In this document: positions 44,209 through 56,399 of the stretch, in pieces
Position numbering within the stretch: position 1 is the stretch's first letter
Layout: every line of letters starts with the position of its first letter
NCBI GenBank assembly: GCA_037903475.1
Contig: JBAJFG010000586.1
Location: forward strand, 310,001 to 374,000
DNA: 64,000 bases
Source of the DNA: Ancylostoma caninum
Lineage: Eukaryota > Nematoda > Chromadorea > Rhabditida > Ancylostomatidae
Reading direction: 5' to 3'
Notes under the pieces: generated by a model
Told to the model about the DNA's origin: nothing
What the model saw: only the letters and a program-made list of their open reading frames with translations
The model's database searches: none
Translations under genes and position numbers: made by a program

Positions 44209-44978
44209 TTAAAGGCAGCACCCACGATGATCTTCACCTTCGAACTTTCGAGAGTTTTCGAACCTCAGACATTGTCCCGGCAATTCTGTGATGGAAATGG
44301 TGTCAGAGACCCCGCATTTCATGAGATATCACAAGCACAACATCAGTTCAACAGTTCGAACCCAGCCTGCTGGTACGAGTTGACCTGCTGCGCAGAAATA
44401 GCCGTGGGGCGTTGTTGGAACGAATCAGCTGTTTTCACATACAATCGTTCAGTTTTTCTTTGAAAAAATTCTGTTGTGCGCACTTTTCCCTACCATTCTT
44501 ACACTACTGTGGCTGCAATTGTCTTTTTGGTTTCTAATCTTACCTTTCACCAGCTGTTTTCCATTTTCTTTTTTCATAAGGTCCATTTCTTCCTATTTTG
44601 TGTGTTTGTATTATTTCTTTTCTCTTCTTCCCCACTTGTACTCGTTTTTTCTTCACCAGTAAGTCTGTGTACCCCACACTTCATTTTCTTTTGATTTCTG
44701 TTCTTTTTTGACTTGAATATGCTGCAATACCACGAAAATATCCAAATCCGTTGAGGGTATGCGTGGCGATCAAGTCAGTGTTATCGACTTTTTGCCCTAC
44801 CCCAAGCCTGACAACTCGACCGTTTTGTTCAATCGCACCAAATCCAGAGTATCCGAAAATTGTTTTGCAGTGACTTTTAAGTAGAAGTGACCCTCATATT
44901 CGTGGTCCTCATGGTCGAAAACCCAAGGTTATCTTGGAATCTTGGAGTTGAAAATTTTCGTGGGTGCTGCCTTTAAAG
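44209..44978. mobile_element. Non-autonomous DNA element, family E copy 1 (770 bp)
   Basis: It starts TTAAAGGCAGCACCCACGAT and ends with the complement, TCGTGGGTGCTGCCTTTAAAG. A second copy at 51201-51964 aligns along its whole length, including AACATCAGTTCAACAGTTCG and ATATCCAAATCCGTTGAGG. No transposase frame is present, and ORFs inside differ between the copies. It looks like a deletion derivative of a larger DNA transposon. Confidence 0.75.
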
Positions 44979-44989
44979 CGTGCGACTGC

Positions 44990-47900
44990 ATCAGCAACAG
45001 CATCAAGAAACGTTCAATGTAGCCGAGTTCAGCATGACGTCGTTGTTTTGCAGACTTCATTCGGAAAATATGCACTCATCAAGCACTCTGGAAATGCGCT
45101 AATTTTGAATCCCCCACGCACTTTTCCACTGCAGCCTATCTTTCAAGCGCTTGACATAAAAAATTCTCGGTAATTACTTTGCAGGTGTATGTAGTCAAGT
45201 GAAATTGAAACAGGAGCTATAAATACGTACATATATTGTAATAGTCAACCATCTGTACTTGTACTACCATCTGAACTTTAGTACTCGTATTTATACATGA
45301 ATATGTCAAGGCTGAATATCAAAGCTAAAAAAACACTAGAACCAGAATTTCCGGAAACTTGACATGACGTCGTAATTGAACGGAAACGTGAATAGCTCTA
45401 TGAAAGTGCATACTCATAAGAACAGGTCACGCTGTTTTGCTATCGAAAGCTTGGGTAATCGGACTCTATTTATGGCAGAATAACGCAAACAAATAGTTGG
45501 ATTATAGCATTACTAGAATGGACTAGTGGGAAAACACAAGGATGTGCCGAAAGAGAGCATGCTCCAAGTGAGAGGATCAAGTAGGTCCCGCAGTGATTCT
45601 GCGGCCGCGACGCGGTCGGGTGTGGAGCGTTAGACCTGTAAATGGCGGTGAGCTCTGCAACTGGGCAATTCGTCCAATTAGCCAATCACAAATCTCGGTC
45701 GCGCCGTCCATTTCAGGTATAACGCCATAACGAAGGTTTACATATGCGGTGATTATCTTCACTTCGATGTTTTCATGCTGTCATTTAGTTCTAGAAAAGT
45801 CCAACCAGAAACCGCACGCGCAATCCGTCTGTCTTTTGACAAGGACTGTGGGGCACGGAAGAAATATTTGTGATCAGCGTGTAAAATGCTCCAACTTTGC
45901 CGTCCATACATCCCCATGGGGAAAAATTGGGGAAATCCTACCGGTGGCTCTCCACTGCAGAAGCAGATTGGATTGTGGATCGGTGGCGCTATATGTGAAT
46001 GTTCGTTTCCCTGCCAAAATTTGGTGCACCCTGCCATTTTTCCATTGTTTATTATCGTTGAATGATAAAGTATTCCTATATTTACGAGGAAAACTCGTCC
46101 AATTATGAACTGCAAGTGAACCACAACCTTCGCGAGAACATTTTTGAATTCCGCCACAGGAATCTCTCTGGATAGTGTGTTATGGTACTGCGCGGTGTTG
46201 TAGAATACAGTAAGATTCAAGACGCTCTGAACTACATATTTGGAAGAACTCCATTGTGTTATGGAACGTGGGAAACTCCTATATGTGAACAGGAGTTTCC
46301 CAGGCTTTCCTGTCCCGTATAATATAGATGGAAGAATATGAAACAAACAAATTATAATAGTGCTGTGGAATTAATTACGGCACATATGTTAGGGCGAAAT
46401 GCACTGTAAGCTCAAGTAGAAGTTACTTTAAAATTTTAACTTGTAGCTTCTCACGTACATACAGTAAAAGTCAATAGGGGTGCGGGCCTGGAAAAACACT
46501 GCGCGTAACCGCGCCGCTCACGATGGAACGTCACCACACTGGAAAATCAGGGTTTTCCTGAAAAATGTCCGTCATATTTGATGTCACTAATCAGAAAAAC
46601 TAGTTCTCGTTGCGTTTCTCACCCGGACAGCCGGATAATTAGAGGTGCGTACCAAATGTGAAGCGCTTTTGGCAAGAGCTGGTACCAGGCCAGCCGGATC
46701 GCAGTTGATCTCAAAGTAATCTCAATCACTTGCCGCTCCGTCGATTGCGATCATACGGGCGCGACGAAAAAGCTCTACTCAGCGATTCCCAATGACAAAA
46801 ATAGCAGCAGAAGCCGACATCTAAGTACGCCGCCACCTCCCTTCTACATTTTGGGTTCTTTTTACCTACATAATTCAACAATTCAACAATTCTGACACAA
46901 ACGTCACAAAGAAAGACCGTCAAAAAGTGAGTGAGGGCATTTTGGTAACATGAATAGAAGCTGAAGAAAGGAAAATTTACACAGAATACGAACACTGTAA
47001 CAGCAAACAAGGAAGGTCAGGGCAAATAGAGGCCTAGCAAGATGCATATCCATGAAAGCCATCTCTGGACCATTGCAAATAGTGAGCGTCAATGGCGATG
47101 CGTTTTTCGCGGCCTCAAAAAACACGCGGTGCGACCGCGCTGCTGGTGCTGGGATCCTATCCGGGTCGACAAACTACGCGGTTTCTCTTTCCTTTTTGTA
47201 CCTGGTCGCTAAGACGTTTGCTCGGATCTCTTTTCCTCGAAAATTCATAGGCAAAGACAATCAATTAGATGCGATGGCACGTAACGCATCTCTTTGCAGC
47301 GCGGCGGAATCTTTGCCAGTGGTAGCGCTGTGAAACCGTGACGCGTTGGTTCTGACACGTTCTTACACGTACAGTGAAGAACCTGACTTTAAACGGTACT
47401 GCACTCAAAGCCACCACGTTTTCCGAGTTCAAAGCTTTAGCGGATTCTGAATCTCCTGAATGCGCTGAATCAAGCGGTATACATAAAGTGTTACAAACCT
47501 GTTTTTAGACCCATTTTTCAAACGTATTTCGGGACAGCATTTGGAACAGTTTGTCTAGCCAAGTTGACACGTGAAGCCGTTGACCTATCGATCGGACACG
47601 TTAAGACGTGTCCGCCACCGCTGCAGCCCTGGTGGGCAACCAGCACTCACGCTGACCGCTCCGCCCAAGTGGCTCGTGAGTTGTACTTTCGAACCCTCCA
47701 AAAACATGGTTTCCGTAGATTTCATGCGTTTTCACGCACATCATTGGAATCAGCGTGACGAGGAGGTCGAGAATCTGCTGATACCCCCCCCCCCCACATG
47801 AGAAACGGGACGGGCCACTGCCTTCAAACGAAAACCCTCCTAACTCAATGGGAGACACGTCATACGTGCGAGCACATGTCAGAACGAGCGTGTTGACAAG

Positions 47901-50460
47901 TACATGGCGTCAGCCAAGTTCACCGGGATCGTCGCAGCACAATGAGGTGCGTCGCGTGCCATTGAGTCAGGTTTGCTGCAGTTCTCTGTGAGGGGAGCAA
48001 ATAATATAGGACACCAAGGGATATACATAGCAAAATCTCGCTCTTAATAATGCATTCTACTAGCTCATTAGGACCCTTAGATGCTTCTGTGATTATGTTA
48101 TTCATTTTGAACTACTTTTTGCACATCCAGCCAAGAATTTCTCATAAATAGTTGCATGAATGACGTTTGCACCTTCGAGACAGCGAAGTCCATGAATGAC
48201 GATGCAGCTGTGTCCGTCAAGAATTCATTCATGTACATCAAGCTGCTTTGAAAGTACTCCTATGTCAGCAGTTGCTGTCTTTCTATTCATTTATGCACCG
48301 CAAAGGGTTATCGCGCTCTTCGCACGCTTCCTAATAAAATTTCTACGTCTCCAGATAACATTCCCTATATTTTCTTGAAAAGAGCAGTCCTAGGTCTAAC
48401 AACACCATTGACCATCCTATTTAACAGGTTTTTGCTTCGTGGTGAGACACCACTATCATCATCATTAGGTAGGATTAAAAAAGTCCTTTTTTAGATATCA
48501 AATTATAAGGTGGTTAATTAATGTTGATTTGCATTTTAAAAAATTTGTTGGCGGCGTCGACGATCTGATGCTTCCAATGCTTAGTTAAAGAACCGTGCCA
48601 GTTTGCGCATTCGCCCCGCCCACAAGCGTGCGCGGCACACACATGCATAGGGCTGCAATTTCATGTCCAGGACGCTTCTTTACCATGTCTCTTGATAACA
48701 TTAATGAATGCATGGGCTTGCATTCATGTATATGCCCCTTGAAATTCGATACTCCACGCCTGAATCGTCTTTTCGGCGGTTTTCGCGGAGGCAAGATCGT
48801 TGCAGCCGCGGCCGTTCGGCGCGATTTCGTGGGCGCGATCTCTTCGGCTATCCCTATCGTACCCATCCATGTATGTAATGAATTAGACTTACCTCTTTGC
48901 TGAGATACGGCAACGCTTCTTTGCCGGCCTTCGTCACGTTTTCTCCCATGCACTTTCAATTCTTCACAGAAACTCGTTGTTCTTGTGCTTCAACGGCTCA
49001 CTTTCACTTTCTGCCTTCTCCGAACGATGCTGTCCTTTCCCGGCGTTTGAAGGCAGCGTTCATGGAAATCCTCACTTCTCAAGTAGTTCGTCTATGATGT
49101 ATCAGTTGCTATCTTGCCAGAGGTTTTTGCATCTAATACGTACTTCGTGCAAGATTACCTTCATTTGTTACCAGGGTAGGATTGATGACGGTCGTTGGTC
49201 AAATGAGGCCCACTCAAAAACAAATTGCGAAAACAGCTATTTCTTCTATAATGATGAGAAGAAAACGTAAAGGAACCGTCGCTACAACACACATTGCCAG
49301 TCCTCTGGGTAGTTCCTTGTGGATCTTAAAGGCAAGGTTCGGGCAAATTTCCATCTCACGAATTTCTATTGGATCCGTAACCCACGACCATATCTTGCAC
49401 AAAAACTATTGAAAAATCCCTGAAAAAGTCCCATAAAGAACGCTTTCCATCCCCCAATTTCGGTACGGCGTTTGCGTGTTTGCAGCGTCCGTGCTTTCAA
49501 ATGACGTTATACGGCGGGCCATACATGCAGTCTATTGTATCGTCGTAGGAAAAAATTCGCATTCAAAAGACTGGTGGTCCGTTTGATGGGATGGGGAACG
49601 TTTCACGAAGTCATCAGAAATGTTCATTAGGCTGCATGTATCTGAGCGTTTATCGTTGTTCAGTATGCACGCGTTATGTCGATTGGAGCGTGTTTTCCTA
49701 AGGCAACCATAATGCTCGGACGTTTTGTCCCATATCTAGCGACAGAGCTTGTATCGAGATCTCAACCATGGGATACATGCCACACATATGGTTTGGACTC
49801 CAGACAGCAAAAAACCTGGGTGGGCAAGATTTCGACCGGACCTTGCCTTTGAGGTCCACGGGGAAAATTCATTTTGCGCTTCGTCTGCCAGGCTGTGACA
49901 AAGGCGTGAACGAAGAATTTTAAACTGATTCTGTTGAGATTTCAAATCGTACGGGGCTAACGGTGTGAGACTCTTTTCTCGACAGTTTCCCGGGATTTTT
50001 TTTCCAACAGTGCTTCTTTAGATCATGAAACGCTTCATCATTGCTGTGTACTGCATATCTACTGCTTCTGATGGTCCTTCTTGTTGGGTGTAGTGCCCCT
50101 TGAAGAAAGCTGCACCCCAATTTGTAATCTGTTCTGCGTACTTCTTAATTACTCACTGGGCATCTTCATTCCGATCCACGGGACTAATCCCGTGCACTTC
50201 CATTGCTAGATGAGCGGTATCTGGTCAAATTGATCGCAGTGTCTAACAACTACCGCTTGTTGGTCTGCTTTATTAATTTATTCATTTGCTTTTTACAAGT
50301 GAACAATTTTTACAAATGAAGTGTGCCAGCAGTCATTTCAGAGCAGGTATTGAAATCTGCATCAGTGCAAGATATATGACAAAGAAATCAAATCTAAACT
50401 TAAAGCGGTATAGCCAGTTGAATTGTAACAAAAACCGGTCCAAGCCGGTGTTCTCCCTTG
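44990..50460. other. Intergenic, degraded repeat pieces
   Basis: Holds degraded family A arms near 46470-46540 and 47080-47145, a hairpin at 46270-46301 (GGGAAACTCCT and its complement around 10 nt) and a C-run near 47786. The 195-codon minus ORF (45759-46346) overlaps repeat-like sequence, lacks a known domain and is not annotated as a gene. Confidence 0.4.
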
Positions 50461-50480
50461 TGAGCATAAGATTCCCTATT

Positions 50481-50657
50481 TAGGGAACTCCAAACAACCA
50501 TGTGCAAGGGGCGGGATCGCGTCGCGGCGCTCCTGGGCAGAGACGCAGAGGTTCCGCTTCTGCATCTGGTTCCCCTGCTTCTGCCAGCAGCAGACAACCC
50601 GAGTGCCACACCGCCTCGCGGTAACGCCTCTTGCACACGACCGTTTGGAGTTCCCTA
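50481..50657. repeat. Foldback MITE, family F copy 3 (177 bp)
   Basis: It begins TAGGGAACTCCAAACAACC and ends GGTCGTTTGGAGTTCCCTA on the complement-equivalent arm (CGACCGTTTGGAGTTCCCTA). The inner GTGCAAGGGGCG arm pairs with CGCCTCTTGCAC. This copy defines the family ends best. Confidence 0.8.
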
Positions 50658-50664
50658 TATGTAG

Positions 50665-51195
50665 TAAGAGATGCTGGAACTATGAGTAGGGAATAATGTA
50701 GACCAATGTAAATAGAAGAGAAGCAGTGGTTGGTATACATAGATGCACCACTATGACAAATGCCTGGAATATACCATGTAGTAGTCGGCATATTGATTCT
50801 GTTATCTTTCTTATTCTGTATTTTTGGTGTTTCTATTGATATGATGTCGAATTTACCTCGTGTTGCTTAGACTGACTGTTTCATGTTAGCCTTCTTGCAC
50901 ACTAATTGCTACTGCTGAGTCATCGACAATGTTCTATACAAGCTGTTCCGGAGTGTCTATTCTAGCTCCGAAGAAGATGTGGAAGTGGCGCTGGAGTTTC
51001 TGCTGACAAACTTTTCCACTGGGGTGGAACATCCAGGTCCTTTTTGAGGCACACCGACGTTCTCTTCGCACTTTGAGTGTCGCGAGTCACAGGACGTCAA
51101 CATTCCCATTATATATGTATGAGCGTGTTCGTGCTGTATGCGGCGTTCCTAGACGATGATGTTCTTCTTTGTCGATCTTTCATGCAATTCTTATG
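50665..51195. other. Intergenic, nothing recognised
   Basis: No shared repeat or coding exon was seen between the family F and family E elements. Confidence 0.35.
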
Positions 51196-51200
51196 TCCCC

Positions 51201-51964
51201 TTGAAGCCAGCACCCACGATAATCTTCACTTTTGAATTTTCGAGAGTTTTCGAACCTCAGGCGTTGTCCCGACAATTCTGTGATGGAAGTGCTGTCAGAG
51301 ATCGCGCATTTCATGTGATATCACAAGTATAACATCAGTTCAACAGTTCGAACCCAACCGCTGGTACGAGTTGACCCGCAGAAATGGCCCTGGGGCGATG
51401 TTGGAACGAATCAGCTGTTTTCACCTGCAATCGCTCAGTTTTTCTTTGAAAAAATTTTGTCCCGTGCACTTTTCCCTGCCATTCTTACACTACTGTGGCT
51501 GCAACTGTCTGATTGCTTTCTAATCTCACTTCTCACCAGCTATTTTCCATTTTCTCTTTTCATAACATTCATTTCTTCCTATTTTGTGTGTTTGTACTAT
51601 TAATTTTCTATTCTTTCCCATTTGTACTCGTTTTTTCTTCACCAAAAAGTCTGTGCAACCCACACTTCATTCCCTTCTGATTTCTGTTCTTTTTTTACTT
51701 GAATGTGCTGCAAAGCCACGAAAATATCCAAATCCGTTGAGGAAATACGTGGCGATCAGGTCAGTGTTATTGACTTTTTGTCCTACCTCAAGCCTGACAA
51801 CTCAACCATTTTGTTCAAGCGCAGCAAATTCAGAGTATCCGAAAATTGTTTCCGGGTGACTTTCAAGTAGAAGTGACCCTCATACTTGTGTTCTTCATGT
51901 TCGGAAACCCAAGGTTATCTTGAATTCTTGGAGCTGAATATTTTCATGGGTGATGTCTTTAAAG
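51201..51964. mobile_element. Non-autonomous DNA element, family E copy 2 (764 bp)
   Basis: Whole-length match to 44209-44978. The ends are more diverged here (TTGAAGCCAGCACCCACGAT; CATGGGTGATGTCTTTAAAG). The right end runs directly into a family D element sharing the CTTTAAAGG junction. Confidence 0.75.
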
Positions 51965-52300
51965 GCGGCGTTTTACCTCAAGATCGTTTTTGAGATCTCA
52001 AAGTGAAAAGAATCTCCAGGAGCTGACGATTACAACGGTATACGTGATTCCATGTAACTGCTGACTAACCCCATTTCAGAGCCCCAATTTTTAAGGAGCC
52101 TTTGGGCGGGGCCGGGGGCGGAGCTAAGAAACTCTTCGAATAATTCACTCCAGGAGGCGCATCTTCTGAGAAAATTGGTATTCCTCGTGAGAGTTCCTCA
52201 TCAACTCCCTAACCAATAGAAACTGCGCACCATTTGCGGCAAGCAAGGGAGTACGTGGGACGGAAGCCCTAAAATCCCGCATTAGTTCCGGAGCCAAGGT
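51957..52300. repeat. Foldback element, family D copy 3
   Basis: CTTTAAAGGCGGCGTTTTAC, then AGATCGTTTTTGAGATCTC, GAGCTGACGATTACAACGGT and a GAGCCCCAATTTTTAAGGAG segment match the other family D members in order. The right arm is lost or diverged beyond about 52300. Confidence 0.5.
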
Positions 52301-52309
52301 GAAATTGCA

Positions 52310-53530
52310 GGGTTTCCGGACCGTGAATTTCTTTGTTAGCCACCTATCGAGGCTGTCTGTTTCATTGCTTTCGCGCTAACTGGGGATCTAATGCTCGATA
52401 TCGGATCCTGAGTAGAAGTTTGACATTATTCAAATAAAGTAAATCAATACTAATTTCAAATAAAAATGGAATAGAAGGACGTGTCGGATATGCGTACGCA
52501 GTTTTGCTTCTCGAGTGTTGGAGGGCACTAATTCGTCTATTCTGGGCATAGGTTTCCTGTCACTTCGATACTTTTTGCATAAGCGATTGAATCAGAGCTT
52601 CTCATTGTTCATTTCTGAGCTTGACTAGAAATCTGGAACGTACTGGAATCGTGCATAATTTTAGAAGATGGAGCTTTCTAAATTCCAATGTTTGCTTTCA
52701 ACAATATGAGGAAACAACATCCACATTCTTCAAGGATTCCAGAAATTTCAGAATGTGATTGCCTAGGCCTAGTAGTAGTAGTTCCGCTAAATTTAGATCC
52801 TGAAGAATGTCCACATTGTAAATTCTGGAAGGTGTCCGCGTAAATCGCTCAGTACATACAACTAGAGCTAGCAGATCTCGCCAGAATTTCCACTAAAATC
52901 CAGGCAAATTTGGTAAATCCAGCCCAAACTCAGAATAAATCTAGCCTATTGTTTCTCCACAGTCCTGAAGGTTTCCCTTTGAATTTACGTGCAAGCCGCC
53001 GTTGTACTGGAGTCTACAAGGAATGTCCTGAAGGCCCTTAGTTGTGAATAACGTGACTCGGATGCACATGGAACAGCGTTCGAGCTTGTACCCGGAACAA
53101 AATGCTCGTGCATACCAAACTAACCTGCTTTTCGTCGGGTTCCCGTTCACAAAGGTCACCTTTCCTCGTAACCCTCTGGAAAATCATCAAAATCGTCAAC
53201 AATCAAACGCAGAACAGGGCAGCCGAACGAGAGAAGCTATTAAGTGCGGCGTGTTTTTCTCCGGAGGACGAGGCATTCTTTGATTGGCGCCCTACTGAGC
53301 ACGTTTGTGCTGTTTCTGGCGGTTCATAGATCACTACCAATAATTGTTTCTGGATTATTTGTCTTTATTGTATTTTTTAGGTTTTCACACTCTGTTGAAA
53401 TCTAAATTGGCTTTTACCCAATTACATCAAGTGTTACTTTTACCCAGTTACATGACGTGTTACCTGTTATTTAATTGTTATTGCCTAAGAAAGAGTTTTT
53501 TAGCAAGTTTCGTTTCTGTAGAGGTTCTAA
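52310..53530. other. Intergenic, nothing recognised
   Basis: No credible exon. ORFs on both strands at 52941-53329 overlap and have no family signature. Confidence 0.4.
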
Positions 53531-53535
53531 GCCAA

Positions 53536-53648
53536 CACGCGTCGTTCGAATTACCCAGAGTAAACATGTCAACATCTCCGAATCGCAGGGGGTGAATCTG
53601 AAGGCGTTGTCACGTTCGCCCTGGGTAATCTCAATGATGCATGTCGGC
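53536..53648. repeat. Mini-foldback, family G
   Basis: Left block TTACCCAGAGTAAACATGTC and right block CGCCCTGGGTAATCTCAATG then ATGCATG form imperfect inverted ends about 110 bp apart. Confidence 0.5.
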
Positions 53649-53989
53649 AGTAATCGTGACGTGAATCCCATTGTTGTCTGACTCTTCAGCAGTCTATTTA
53701 TAGACACTCTTTTTCTATTGTAATATATTAATTTGAGAATTTAATGAAATTTAACATTTAGGTAATTGTTTTATTATTACAGGCTTTTATAGTGCAACTT
53801 TTGAGCCATGTTAGTGATTCATGCCCTGTGACTAGATGTGTTGTCTAATAGCTCCTAACCCGTTTACTGCATTTTGCATAGAATTTTCACAGCTAAAATT
53901 CAGCCTGCGATTATGCATCAGCTTGAGGCACAATCAACTAACTATAATTATTTGCTATTCGATGTTCACAATGGTGGAAAAACCCAAAA

Positions 53990-54400
53990 GACACCGTCTG
54001 ACATCGCGATCATTTTTGAGATTTCTGCATAATACGGAAATGCACGAGCTTCTGATCACAATGGTATATGTGATTCCATGCGAACCTCCGAAAAGCCCGT
54101 TTTCGAGCCAAATTTATGTGGAACATGTGGGCGGAGCCAAGGTGAACCTATGGGTTTTCACTCCATGCGCTCATTCGCTGGTCACACATGGAGCACAATT
54201 TGTGTGCAATAAGGGAGTGAATGAATTATCTCAGAAAATGCACTCTCTGAAATGCATTGTTTCTCCTGCCCTGTCCCTTCCCCCGCTCGTAATCCCGCCC
54301 ACAAGCTCCACACGAGTTCGGACTCGAAAACGAAATTTTTGGCAGTTTTGCATGGAATCACATATACCATTGTGATCAGCGGCTGTTGGAGATTTTTTCC
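53990..54400. repeat. Foldback element, family D copy 4
   Basis: The left arm CTTCTGATCACAATGGTATA then TGTGATTCCATGCGAA, and GCCCGTTTTCGAGCC, is mirrored on the right by CGAAATTTTTGGCAGTTTTG, CATGGAATCACATATACCAT and TGTGATCAGCGGC. This is the clearest two-armed copy of the family. The 179-aa plus ORF and the minus ORFs here are shadows. Confidence 0.7.
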
Positions 54401-54409
54401 ACTTGAAAA

Positions 54410-56140
54410 TCCGAAAAAAAAAATCCGAAAAAAAAGTCCAAAGAAAATCCGGGAAAAAATGAAAGAAAAGGACGATGTTGAGGAGGGGGGGGGGTGAATC
54501 TTTTGGAGTACATTTAAGAAGGAGGAAATGCATGCTAGGAGTCTGCACAGTTCCCTAACGACTATTTTTTTTTCGCCGTCTGTTTTTTTTTCAAAATTTC
54601 CTTTACTTGTGGCTTAGTTCTTCCTTGTTCCTTCGCGTCTGCAACGAAAAAAAAAACCATTTCTCAGGTAGTTTTTCGATTTTTGTCAATGCCAAAATGA
54701 GTGCATGAAGTAAATTTCCGCCACCGTTCATCTTCTGGTAGTGTGTGAGGAACGTGCTTTATTCGAATATGTTAGTGAGTGCACATCAAACATCATCGGC
54801 GATGTGAAATTCTACATAATTAGACCTGATGCTAGCCGCCCTAAATGATGTTCTCTCGAACATTTTCATTCCGGAAAAACTGGTCTCTGGTGTGCTATCC
54901 AATCAGAGTGAGGCTAGAAGTAGTAGAGAGTCATTATATATCCGTTGTACACATGAAGGTATATGGAGGTAGAAGCACATAGAATCGACCCCCCGTATAC
55001 CCTCAACCCCCCTCACTTCTTTTAAGAACACGAATGCAACCCGTAAAAAAACCCCATGGTCGCGTTCACAGAGCAAAGTTCTATGTTTGTCCTCGTAAAC
55101 TGGTCCGGATGAACAAGCCGAAGATCGACAACTAACTGCAATCTTTCATAATTTTTGTTTTGTTTCAGAAAATCTATTGTATTCTGAAGTAGTCGACAAA
55201 ATAATGAGAGAGCAATTACAACTCCGGTTTACTTCCTAGTTCGAGGACAATAGCATAGCAGGAGAGGACAATTGTTCCTGCATCGTAATTACACTTTTCG
55301 TGGAAACTCGTCCATTGACGCTAGCTCTGCGGCAATTTCGTGTTTTGCATGAGTAGGGGTTTTTTTCTGGTTGAACTTGCGCTGTGGAAAGACGCAGCGA
55401 TCGTCTTTTTTTCGAGCAACAAACAGTGGCACGATTTTTTGCAGGTTTTAGGAGCATTTTTTAGATTTTTTTTGAGAAATTGAGAGATAAAGCTCCTAGG
55501 GTAGTTATGATATCGTTAAAGTTAGCTTCAGGTATCGTTGAGTTAGGCATTCCATTGGTTTTTCATTTTAAAACTCACTGGCAGCTTGAAAAAATGTAGT
55601 CTTTTCCTCTGGATACCAGAATACACAAAAATCTTTTTTTTCATCGCAAATTTCTATTTCTTTTTCTTAATTCTTCTTAGGTGCATTAACCCTTATTCGC
55701 AGCGGTAAATAGCGAGAAACTTATTAAGTTTGTTATCCAACGCCTGGATGCGTCAAATGGGTAACAGCATACCCATGGGTATGACTGCCTGTGGGTAGCA
55801 GCAGGGTATAGACATCGTCACACATGATTAAGTACATCTGTCCATAGGTGCCAGGTAAAGTAGTAGTAGCTAGGGTACATTAACCATGGGTAATCTCATT
55901 GGTACCTCCGAGCTCAGGTGACATAAGTAGCGCAATCTCTGGAACGATCCAGATAATGTACAGTATGTGAAGTCCTTCAGGGCCATTGGATATTTTATAA
56001 TCTCAGTAATTGTAGGTGTGAAGATTGTAGTAATTGTAGGTAAAGTACGGTATACCTAGTACACTGTAATGATACTATACAGTGTATAGTAGATATAGTT
56101 CAATCATTTAGATAGTAAGACGAGATTCTTGTATGACACT
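54410..56140. other. Intergenic, A-rich and G-rich tracts
   Basis: Contains A-runs at about 54413-54455, a G-run near 54485 and otherwise AT-rich DNA with one TTACCC/GGGTAA-bearing stretch near 55785-55900 related to family G. No gene seen. Confidence 0.4.
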
Positions 56141-56142
56141 AG

Positions 56143-56395
56143 CTCTGATAACTGTGCAGGACGAACGCAGCCCGAACGGCGTAATGGTTCGGTTAGAAAC
56201 CCTAGCAGCAACGGTTGCCAGTTGCTGCCATCCTCCCCTCGATTGCTGCTCAATCTGTCGGCCCTTTAGCAGCAATTGCTGAGGGACGGCAGCAATGAAG
56301 GGGAGAATGGCAGCAGCTGGCAACCGTTGCTGCTACTGTTTCTAACCGAACCATTACACCGTTCGGGCTGCGTTCGTCCTGCACAGTTATCAGAG
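56143..56395. repeat. Foldback MITE, family B copy 2 (253 bp)
   Basis: Ends CTCTGATAACTGTGCAGGAC and GTCCTGCACAGTTATCAGAG are exact inverted copies. Inward arms share CGAACGCAGCCCGAACGG and GCAGCAACGGTTGCCA. It is the better-preserved of the two copies in the window. Confidence 0.85.
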
Positions 56396-56399
56396 AGCG

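Noticed and set aside
45759..46346. 195-codon minus-strand ORF
   Set aside because: No recognisable domain, poor composition, and it overlaps repeat-like DNA and a hairpin.
53836..54375. 179-codon plus ORF
   Set aside because: Falls on family D foldback arms; not conserved between copies of the family.
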